A stretch of DNA of 16,719 nt from NCBI GenBank assembly GCA_037447655.1, contig JBBHKE010002522.1:1-16719 (forward strand), written 5' to 3'. How positions within the stretch are numbered: the stretch's first letter is position 1; every line of letters begins with the position of its first letter. The notes under the pieces were generated by a model. That model was not told where the DNA came from. It did not search any database and worked only from the letters and a program-made list of their open reading frames with translations. The stretch comes from Zygnema cylindricum (taxonomy: Eukaryota > Streptophyta > Zygnematophyceae > Zygnematales > Zygnemataceae). Shown here piece after piece: positions 8,601 to 16,719 of this stretch. The position numbers and the translations under genes were made by a program.

Positions 8601-10110
8601 TCGGCCTCACCTTCGGCCTCGGCTTCAGCCTTGGCTTCGGCCTTGGCCTCGGCCTTTTCTTCGGCCTTGACTTCGGCCTTGGCCTCGGCCTTGGCTTCGG
8701 CCTTCGCTTCAGCCTCAGTCTCGTCCTCGGCTTCGGCCTCGGCCTCGGCTTCGACCTCGGCATCGACCTTAACTTCGGCCTTGGCCTCGGCTTCCGTCTT
8801 GGCTTCGGCCTCGGCTTCAGCCTTGGCTTCGGCCTTATCCTCGGCCTCGTCTTCGGCCTCGACCTTGGCTTCCGCCTCAGCCTCGGCTTCGGCCTCGACT
8901 TCCGCCTCGACTTCGGCCTCGGCTTCCGCCTCGGCTTCCGCCTCAACCTCGGCTTCGGTCTCGGCTTCCGCCTTGGCTTCGGCCTCGTCCTCGACCTTGG
9001 CTTCCGCCTTGAATTCGGCCTCGGCCTGGGCCTTGTCTTCAGCCTAGGCTTTGCCCTCGACCTCAGCCTCAGCTTTGGCTCGGCTTCGGCCTTGGCTTCG
9101 CCCTCAGCTTCGGCCTCGGCTTCCGCCTCAGCTTCGGCCTTGGCTTCGGCCTCGGCTTCGGCCTCGGCTTTGGCATGGCTTCGGCCTCTGCTTCGGCCTC
9201 GGCTTCGGCCTCATCCTCGGCTTCAGCCTCCGCTTCCGCCTTGGCTTCGGCCTCGTCCTTGGCCTTGGCTTCGGCCTTGGCTTTGACCTCGGCCTCGTCC
9301 TTGACTTCGGCCTTGGCTTCGGCCTCGACCTCGGCCTCAACTTCAGCCTCGGCTGCGGCCTCGGCTTTGGCATCAACTTCGGCCTCAGCTTCGGTCTCGG
9401 CCTTAGCTTTGGCCTCAGCTTCATCCTTGGCTTCGGCCTCGGCCTAGGCCTTGTCTTCGGCCTTGGCTTCGGCCTCGACCTCGGCCTCAACTTCGGCCTC
9501 GGCTTCAGCCTTGGCTTCAGCATCGACTTTGGCCTCTGCTTCGGCCTTGGCCTCAGCTTCGGCTTTGGCTTCAACCTTGGCTTCGGCCTCGGCCTGGGCC
9601 TTGTCTTCACCCTTATCTTCGGCCTCGGCCTCGGCCTTGGCTTCGGCCTTGGCTTCGGCATCGGTCTCGGCCTCGGCTTCGGCCTCGGCCTCGGCCTCAG
9701 CTTTGACCTCGGCTTCGGCCTCGGCCTCGGCTTCAGCCGCGGCTTCGGCCTCGGCCTTGGCTTTGGCCTCGGCCTTGGCCTTGGCTTCGGCCTCGGCCTC
9801 AGCTTCGGCCTCGGCCTCGACTTCACCCTCGGCCTCAGCTTCAGACTCGGCTTCGGCTTAGGCTTCGGCCTTGGCTTCGGCTTGGTTTCGGCCTCTGCTT
9901 CGGCTTTGGCCTCAGCTTCGGCCTTGGCTTCGGCCTCGGCTTCAACCTCTGCTTTGGCCTTGGCTTCTGCCTCGGCCTCGGCCTCGGCGTTGGCTTCGGC
10001 CTTGGCTTCGGCCTCCGCCTCAACCTCGGCATCGCCTTGGATTCGGCCTACGCTTCGGCCTTGGCCTCGGCCTTTGCTACGGCCTTAGCTTCGGCCTCAA
10101 CCTCGGCCTT

Positions 10111-11463
10111 TACTACGGCCTTGGCTTCAGCCTCGGCTTGGGCTTGGCCTCAGCTTCGGCCTCGGCTTCGGATTCGGCTTCTGCCTCGTCTTCGGCCTTG
10201 GCTTCGGCCTCGCCCTCGGCCTTCACTTCGGCCTTGGCTTCAGCCTCAGCTTCGGCCTCAGCCTCGGCTTCGGCCTCGGCTTCAGCCTTAGCTTCGGCCT
10301 CGTCCTCGCCCTTAGCTTCGGCCTTGGCTTTGGCCTCGGCCTAGGCCTTGTCTTCCGCCTTGGCTTCGGCCTCGACCTCGGCCTCACCTTCGGCCTCGGC
10401 TTCGGCCTTTGCTTCGCCCTCAGCTTCGGCCTCGGCTTCCTCCTCCGCTTCGACCTCGGCTTCGACATGGCTTCGACCTCTGCTTCGGCCTCGGCTTCGG
10501 CCTTGGCCTCGGCTTCGGCCTCGGCCTCGGCTTCGGCCTCGGCTTCGACCTTGGTTTTGGCCTCGTCCTCGGCCTTGGCTTCGTCCTCGGCCTCGGCCTT
10601 CACTTCGGCCTTGGCTTCGGCCTCGACCTCGGCCTTAGCTTCGGCCTCAGCTGCGGCCTCGGCTTCGGCATCGACTTCGGCCCTGGCTTCTGCCTCAGCC
10701 TCCGCTTCGGCCTCGGCTTCAGCCTTGGCTTCGGCCTCGGCCTGGGCCTTGTCTTCGGCCTTAGCTTCAGCCTCGACCTCGGCCTTTACTACGGCCTTGG
10801 CTTTTGCCTCGGCCTCGGCTTTGGCCTCGGCTTCGGACTCGGCTTCTGCCTCATCTTCGGCCTTGGCTTCAGACTTGTCCTCGGCCTTCACTCCGGCCTT
10901 GGCTTCAGCCTCGACCTCAGCTTTAGCTTCAGCCTCGGCTTCGGCCTCAGCCTCAGCTTCGGCCTTGGCTTCGGCCTCGTCCTCGCCCTTAGCTTCGGCC
11001 TTAACTTTGGCCTCGGCCTGGGCCTTGTCTTCCGCCTTCGCTTCGGCCTCGACCTCGGCCTCAGCTTCGGCCTCGGCTTCGGCCTTTGCTTCGCCCTCAG
11101 CTTCGGCCTCGGCTTCCTCCTCGGCTTCGACCTCGGCTTCGACATGGCTTCGTCCTCTGCTTCGGCCTCGGCTTCGGCCTCTTCCTCGGCTTCGGCCTCG
11201 GCTTTGACCTTGGCTTTGGCCTCGTCCTCGGCCTTGGCTTCGTCCTCGGCCTCGGCCTTGACTTCGGCCTTGGCTTCGTCCTCGGCCTCGGCCTTGACTT
11301 CGGCCTTGGCTTCGGCCTCGACCTCGGCCTCAGCTTCGGCCTCAGCTGCGGTCTCGGCTTCGGCATCGGCTTCGGCCTCGGCTGCCTCCGCCTCCGCTTC
11401 GGCCTCGGCTTCAGCCTTGGCTTCGGCCTCCGACTCGGCCTTGTCTTCGGCCTTGGCTTCAGC
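10111..11463 (+). repeat. Two copies of a ~677-bp higher-order repeat unit
   Basis: Rare variant words recur in the same order at an offset of 676-677 bp. The word TACTACGG is at 10111 and 10787. TCTTCCGCC is at 10351 and 11028. The segment from 10389 to about 10500 matches 11066 to about 11177 with only two differences seen. CATGGCTTCG recurs with its ATG at 10467 and 11144. So the array has grown by duplication of long blocks as well as by hexamer slippage. A related ATGGCTTCG-led block begins at 9175. Confidence 0.75.
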
Positions 11464-12927
11464 CTCGACCTCGGCCTCAGCCTCGGCCTCGGCTTCAGCC
11501 TCAACTTCGGCATCGACTTCGGCCTCGACTTCAGCCTCGGCCTCAGCTTTGGCCTCGGCTTCATCCTTGGCTTCGGCCTCGGCCTCAGCCTTGTCTTCGG
11601 CCTTGGCTTTGGCCTCGGCCTCGGCCTTGTCTTCTGCCCTGGCTTTGGCCTTCGCCTCGGCCTTGGCTTCGGCCTTGGCTTCGGCATCGGTCTCGGCCTC
11701 GTCTTCGGCCTCAGCTTCGGCTTCGGCCTCGGCTTCGACCTCGGCTTCAACCTCGGCTTCGACCTCGGCTTCGGCCTTGGCTTCGACCTGGGTCTCGACC
11801 TCGTCTTTGGCCTAAGCCTTGGCTTCGGCCTCAGCTTCGGCCTCGGTCTCGACTTTGGACTCGGCTTGGGCCTCGGCCTCGGCTTCCGCCTCGGCTTCGG
11901 CTTTCGCTTCGGCCTCAGCTTCAGACTCGGCTTCGGCCTCGGCCTCGACTTCGGCCTCAGCTTCGGCATCGACTTCAGCCTCGACTTCAGCCTCGGCCTC
12001 GTCTTTGGCTTCTGCTTCATCCTTGGCTTCAGCCTCGTCCTCGGCCTTGTCTTCGACCTCGGCCGTGGCCTTGGCTTCGGCATCGGTCTCGGCCTCGGCT
12101 TCGACCTCGGCTTCAACCTCGGCTTCGGCCTCGGCTTCGGCCTTGGCTTCAGCCTGGGGCTAGGCCTCGTTTTTGGCCTAGGCCTTGGCTTGGGCCTCGG
12201 CCTAGGCTTCAGCCTCAACTTCGGCCTCAGCCTCGGCTTCGGACTCGGCTTCGGCCTCGGCCTCGGCTTCGGCCTCGGCTTCGGCTTTCGCTTCGGCCTC
12301 GGCTTCAGACTCGACTTCGGCCTCGGCTTCGGCCTTGGCTTTGGCCTCGGCTTCCGCATCTGCTTCGGCCTTGGCTTCGGCCTCCGCCTTGGCTTCAGCC
12401 TCGGCCTTCGCTTCGGCCTCGGCTTCGGCCTCTGCTTCGGCCTTGGCTTCGGCCTCGGCCTTGGCCTCGGCCTTGGCTTCGGCCTTGGCTTCAGCCTCGG
12501 CCTCTGCCTTGGCTTCGGCCTTGGCTTCGGCCTCAGCCTCGGCCTTTGCAACGGCCTTGGCTCTCGCCTCGGCCTCGGCCTTTGCTACGACCTTGGCTTC
12601 AGCCTCGGCTTCCGACTAGGCTTCAGCCTCGGCTTCGGACTAGGCTTCAGCCTCGACCTCAACTTTGGCCTCGGCTTCGGCCTTGGCTTCGGCCTCGGCC
12701 TCTGCCTCGGCTTCGGCCTAGGATTCCGCCTCGCCCTTTGCTTCGGCCTCGGCTTCAGACTCGGCTTCAGCCTCGACCTCGATTTCGGCCTCTGCTTCGG
12801 CCTTGGCTTTTGCCTTGGCTTCGGCCTCGGCCTCGGCCTTGGCTTCGGCCTTGGCTTCGGCCTCGGCCTCGGCTTCGGCCTTGGCTTCGGCCTCGGCCTC
12901 GGCCTTTGCTTCGGCCTTCGCTTCGTC

Positions 12928-13543
12928 CTCGGCTTCGGCCTTGGCCTCGGCTTTGGCCTCGGCTTCGGCCTCAACCTCGGCTTTGGCAACAGCCTCGGCT
13001 TCGGCCTCCGCTTTGGCATGGCTTCGGCCTCTGCTTCGGCCTCGGCTTCGGCTTCGGCCTCGGCTTCGGCTTCGGCCTCGGCTTTGGCTTCGGCCTCAGC
13101 TTCGGCTTCGGCCTAGGCTTCAGCCTCGGCTTCGGCCTCGGCCTCCTCGGCTTCGGCCTCGGCTTCGGCATCGGCTTCAGCCTTCGCTTGCGCCTCGGCC
13201 TCGACCTTGTCTTCGGCCTTGGCTTCAGCCTCGACCTCGGCCTTAGCTTCGGCAACGGCTTTGGCATCGGCATCGGCCTCGGCCTCCGCTTCGGCATCGG
13301 CTTCAGCCTTGGCTTTTGCCTCGGCCTCGGCTTCGGCCTTGGCCTCGGCTTTGGCCTCGGCTTCGGCCTCAACCTCGGCTTTGGCAACAGCCTCGGCTTC
13401 GGCCTCGGCTTTGGCATGGCTTCGGCCTCTGCTTCGGCCTCGGCTTCGGCTTCGGCCTCGGCTTCGGCTTCGGCCTCGGCTTTGGCTTCGGCCTCGGCTT
13501 CGGCTTCGGCCTAGGCTTCAGCCTCGGCTTCGGCCTCGGCCTC
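12928..13543 (+). repeat. 398-bp offset duplication within the array
   Basis: Positions 12928-13145 match 13326-13543, an offset of 398 bp, with two differences seen. Anchors are the GGCAACAGCC word, the ATG at 13018 and 13416, and the CCTAGGC word at 13112 and 13510. The match ends at a 2-3 hexamer junction (CTCCTCGG at 13144) that breaks the phase, marking one recombination boundary. Confidence 0.8.
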
Positions 13544-13900
13544 GGCTTCGGCATCAGCTTCGGCCTCCGCTTCAGCCTCGGCCTCGGCTTCGGCCTTGGC
13601 TTCGGCCTCGGCCTCGGCCTTGGCTTCGGCCTTGGCTTCGGCCTCGGCCTCGGCCTTGACTTTGGCCTTGGCTTCGGCCTTGACCTCGGCCTCAGCTTCG
13701 GCCTCGGCTTCGGCCTCGGCTTCGGCCTCGGCTTCGGCATCGGCTTCAGCCTTCGCTTGCGCCTCGGCCTCGACCTTGTCTTCGGCCTTGGCTTCAGCCT
13801 CGACCTCGGCCTTAGCTTCGGCAACGGCTTTGGCATCGGCATCGGCCTCGGCCTCCGCTTCGGCATCGGCTTCAGCCTTGGCTTTTGCCTCGGCCTCGGC
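13145..13900 (+). repeat. 187-bp perfect repeat at 569-bp offset
   Basis: Positions 13145-13331 are identical to 13714-13900 by direct reading, including rare words such as CTTGCGCC (13187 and 13756) and GGCAACGGC. The block starts where the 398-bp repeat ends. The two overlapping offsets show stepwise unequal exchange. A related segment anchored by CTTRTCTTCGG occurs at 13775 and 14129 (354-bp offset) and at 15805. Confidence 0.8.
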
Positions 13901-15337
13901 CTCGGCTTCGGCCTCGGCTTCTGCCTTGGCTTTGGCCTCGGCCTCGGCCTTGGCTTCGGCCTTGGCTTCGGCCTTGGCTTTGGCCTCGGCCTCGGCCTTG
14001 ACTTCGGCCTTAGCTTCGGCCTCGACCTCGGCCTCAGTTTCGGCCTCGACATTGGCTTCGGCCTCGGCTTCGGCCTCGGCCTCCGCTTTGGCCTCTGCTT
14101 CAGCCTTAGCTTCGGCCTCGGCCTCGGCCTTATCTTCGGCCTTGGCTTCAGCCTCGACCTCGGCCTCAGATTCGGCCTCGGCTTCGGCCTCGGCTTCGGC
14201 ATCGGCTTCGGCCTCGGCTTCGGCCTCGGCCTCCGTTTCGGCCTCGGCTTCAGCCTTGGCTTCGGCCTCGGCCTCGGCCTCGGCTTCGGCCTCGACCTCA
14301 GCTTTGGCCTTGGCCTCGGCCTTGGCTTCGGCCTTGCCTTCGACCTCGGCCTCGTGCTCGTCTTTGGCCACGGCCTCAGCTTCGGCCTCGGCCTCGGCTT
14401 CGAACTCGGCTTCGGCTTTGGGCTCGGCTTCGGCCTCGGCTTCAGCTTTCACGTCGGCCTCGGCTTCAGACTTGGCTTCGGCCTCGGCCTCGACTTCGGC
14501 CTCGGCTTCGGCATCGACTTTGGCCTTGACTTCAGCCTCGGCCTCAGCTTTGGCTTCGGCTTCATCCTTGGCTTCGGCCTCCGCTGCGGCCTTTTCGGCC
14601 TTGGCTCTGGCCTCGGCCACGGCCTTGGCTTCGGCCTTGGCTTCGGCATCGGTCTCGGCCTCGGCTTCGGCCTCGGCCTCGGCTTCCGCCTCGGCTTCCA
14701 CCTCGGCTTCTACCTCGGCTTCGGCCTGGGCTTCTGCCTTGGCTTTGGCCTGGGCCTCGGCCTCGTCTTTGGCCTCGGCCTTGGCTTCGGCCTCGGCCTC
14801 GGCTTCGGCCTCAGCTTCGGCCTCGGCCTCAGCTTCAGACTCGGCTTCGGCCTCGTCCTCGGCTTCGGCCTCGGCTTCGGCTTTCGCTTCAGCCTCGGCT
14901 TCAGACTCCGCTTCAGCCTCGGCCTCGACTTCGGCCTCGGCTTCGGCCTTGGATTTGGCCTCGGCTTCGACCTCTGCTTCGGCCTTGGCTTCGGCCTCGG
15001 CCTCGGCCTTTGCTACCGCCTTGGCTTCCGCCTCGGCCTCGGCCTTTGCTACGGCCTTGGCTTCGGCTTCGCCTTCGGACTCGGCTTCAGCCTCGACCTC
15101 GGCTTTGGCCTCGGCTTCGGCCTTGGCTTCGGCCTCGGCCTCTGCCTCGGCTTTGGCCTTGGCTTCGGCCTCGACCTCGGCCTTTGCTACAGTCTTGGCT
15201 TCCGCCTCGGCCTCCGCCTTTGTTACGGCCTTGGCTTCAGCCTTGGCCTTTGCTTCGACCTCGGCTTCAGACTCGGCTTCAACCTTGACCTCAGCTTCGG
15301 CCTCGGCTTCGGCCTTGGCTTCCGCCTCGGCTTCGGC

Positions 15338-15523
15338 CTCTACTGCCTTGGCTTCAGCCTCGGCCTCAGCCTCGGCCTTTGCTTCGGCCTTGGCTTCGTC
15401 CTCAGCTTCGGCCATGGCCTCGGCTTTGGCCTCTACTGCCTTGGCTTCAGCCTCGGCCTCAGCCTCGGCCTTTGCTTCGGCCTTGGCTTCGTCCTCAGCT
15501 TCGGCCATGGCCTCGGCTTTGGC
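15338..15523 (+). repeat. Perfect 93-bp tandem duplication
   Basis: Positions 15338-15430 and 15431-15523 are identical copies placed head to tail, each starting CTCTACTGCC and containing GGCCATGGCC. The 93-bp length is not a multiple of 6, so each copy carries a 3-bp shift of hexamer phase. Perfect identity marks this as one of the most recent events in the array. Confidence 0.9.
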
Positions 15524-15970
15524 CTCGGCTTCGGCATCAGCCTCGGCTTCGGCCTCAGCCTCGGCTTCGGCCTCTGCTTTGGCATGGCTTCGGCCTCTAC
15601 TTCGGCCTCGGCTTCGGCTTCGGCCTCGGCTTCGGCTTCTGCCTCGGCTTCAGCATCGGCTTTGGCCTCGGCCTCGGCTTCAGCATCGGCTTCGGCCTCC
15701 GCTTCGGCCTTGGCTTCGGCCTCGGCCTCGGCCTTGGCTTCGGCCTTGGCTTCGGCCTCAGCCTCGGCCTAGGCTTCGGCCTTGGCTTCGGCCTCGGCCT
15801 CGGCCTTGTCTTCGGCCTTCGCTTCGGCCTCAACCTCTGCCTCAGCTTTGGCCTCGGCTTCGGCAACGGCTTTGGCATCGGCTTCGGCCTCTTCCTGCGC
15901 TTCGGCATCGGTTTCAGCCTTAGCTTCGGCCTCGCCCTCGGCCTCGGCTTCGGCCTTGGCTTCGGCCTTC

Positions 15971-16056
15971 GCTTCGGCCTCGGCCTCGGCCTTGGCTTCG
16001 GCCTTGGCTTCGGCCTCGGCCTCGGCCTTGACTTCGGCCTTGGCTTCGGCCTCGAC
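15971..16056 (+). repeat. Left copy of an 86-bp perfect inverted repeat
   Basis: The reverse complement of 15971-16056 is identical to 16322-16407, base by base. The copy includes the variant join CTTGACTTC, so the match is specific and not just a consequence of the hexamer. The spacer is 265 bp and contains the orientation switch. Confidence 0.88.
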
Positions 16057-16082
16057 CTCGGCCTTAGTTTCGGCCTCGGCAT

Positions 16083-16719
16083 CGGAGGCCGAGGGCGAAG
16101 CCGAGGCCGAAGCCAATGCCGAAGCAGAGGCCGAAGCAGAGGCCGAAGCCGAGGCCGAAGCTGAGGCAGAGGTCGAGGCCGAAGCCAAGGCCGAAGACAA
16201 GGCCGAGGCCGAGGCCGAAGCCGAGGCAGAAGCAGAGGCCAAAGCGGAGGCCGAGGTCGAAGCCGAGGCCGGAGCCGATGCTGACGCCCAGGCCGAAGCC
16301 GAGGCCGAAGCTGAGGCCGAAGTCGAGGCCGAAGCCAAGGCCGAAGTCAAGGCCGAGGCCGAGGCCGAAGCCAAGGCCGAAGCCAAGGCCGAGGCCGAGG
16401 CCGAAGCAAAGGCCGAAGCCGAGGTCGAAGCTGAGGCCGAGGCCGAGGCCGAAGCCAAGGCTGAAGTCGATGCCGAAGCGGAGGCCGAGGCTGAAGCCTA
16501 TGCCGAAGCCGAGGCCGAAGCCGAGGCGAAAGCCGAGGCCGAAGCTGAGGTCGAGGTCGAGGCCGAAGCGAAGGCTGAAGACAAGGCCGAGGCCGAGGCC
16601 GAAGCCAAGGCTGAAGCAGAGGCCGAAGCGGAGGCCGAGGCCGAGGCTGAAACCAAGGCTGAAGCAGAGGCCGAAGCGGAGGCCGAGGCCGAAGCCGAGG
16701 CCGAAGCCGATGCCGAAGC
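16083..16719 (-). repeat. Hexamer array in reverse orientation (GARGCC on +)
   Basis: From about 16083 the + strand reads GAGGCC and GAAGCC, the reverse complement of the array to the left, and continues to the window end. The turn occurs at CGGCATCGGAGGCCGAGG, where CCTCGGC (16074-16080) can pair with GCCGAGG (16088-16094) around a 7-nt loop. Variation is the same in kind as in the left array (AAGGCC, GCTGAGG, GAAGTC). Both arms belong to one repeat family. Confidence 0.9.
16322..16407 (-). repeat. Right copy of the 86-bp perfect inverted repeat
   Basis: This is the partner of 15971-16056. A second, less perfect inverted pair exists: 16147-16222 reverse-complemented matches 15784-15859 with three differences seen. 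The two pairs have different centres (about 16189 and 16003), so the arms are not one simple palindrome but two oppositely oriented runs of a shared higher-order unit. Confidence 0.85.

Larger units (their letters stand above)
5611..16082 (+). repeat. GGCYTC hexamer satellite array, about 10.5 kb
   Basis: This is an uninterrupted array of GGCCTC and GGCTTC hexamers, often alternating to give a 12-bp period, with frequent GGCCTT, GGCTTT, AGC-, GAC- and GTC- variants. Each intact join between hexamers is a CpG (TC|GG). None of the six frames of the unit holds a stop codon, which explains the long overlapping ORFs on both strands. Single ORFs here pass from Pro-Arg to Gly-Phe/Leu to Ala-Ser phases (for example 8357-9286), which means the hexamer phase slips by 1 or 2 bp inside them; a protein under selection would not tolerate that. 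Higher-order repeats lie on top of the hexamer. I call it a satellite and not a gene. Confidence 0.92.

Noticed and set aside
5581-16458. Long ORFs for Gly-Leu/Phe, Ala-Ser, Pro-Arg, Lys-Pro-Arg-Pro and Glu-Ala repeat proteins
   Set aside because: The hexamer is stop-free in all six frames, long frames overlap on both strands, and hexamer phase shifts by 1-2 bp inside single ORFs. No start context, domain or signal favours one frame.
5611-16719. CRISPR-like array
   Set aside because: There are no conserved repeats with unique spacers; the units are contiguous hexamers, and the setting is eukaryotic.
1-16719. tRNA, rRNA or other RNA genes
   Set aside because: No cloverleaf-type A/B box pair or conserved rRNA segment was recognised by eye. 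A covariance-model search could not be run.

Overview
The window looks eukaryotic, and most likely comes from an invertebrate animal. It has AT-rich non-coding DNA full of homopolymers and microsatellites, a candidate AATAAA poly(A) signal, and more than 11 kb of satellite-type hexamer repeat. No bacterial gene, operon, ribosome-binding site, CRISPR array or RNA gene was seen. The species cannot be fixed from the sequence.

Layout. (1) Positions 1-1830 hold the only plausible protein gene. It is a 443-codon reading frame (227-1558, +) for a very Lys/Glu/Gly-rich, probably nuclear protein, preceded by a purine tract and followed by a T-rich 3' region with a poly(A) signal at 1804. It may be the last exon of a longer gene. 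(2) Positions 1836-4584 are AT-rich and apparently non-coding. They carry a CT tract, a degenerate ~41-bp tandem repeat, a GTATTTATAT repeat, T-run/GGCT repeats and a short purine tract. (3) Positions 4585-5545 are almost pure pyrimidine on the + strand: CT/C-rich first, then a CTAAC-containing minisatellite with long C runs. (4) A short unique junction (5546-5610) leads into (5) a huge array of the hexamer GGCYTC (5611 to about 16082). (6) The same array then continues in reverse orientation (GARGCC) to the window end.

The hexamer contains no stop codon in any of its six frames. The long overlapping reading frames there (Gly-Leu/Phe, Ala-Ser, Pro-Arg/Leu-Arg, Glu-Ala, Lys-Pro-Arg-Pro) are therefore a by-product of composition and are not annotated as genes. 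The array has layered structure: hexamers, then blocks repeated at offsets of 93, about 354, 398, 569 and 677 bp. Much of its variation falls at the CpG formed where two hexamers meet.

No genes working together are visible. The most interesting points are the orientation switch near 16083 with an 86-bp perfect inverted repeat across it, the CpG-centred pattern of decay, the higher-order repeats, and the abrupt sequence of AT-rich, polypyrimidine and CpG-rich blocks. I found nothing that supports a new enzymatic or defence system.
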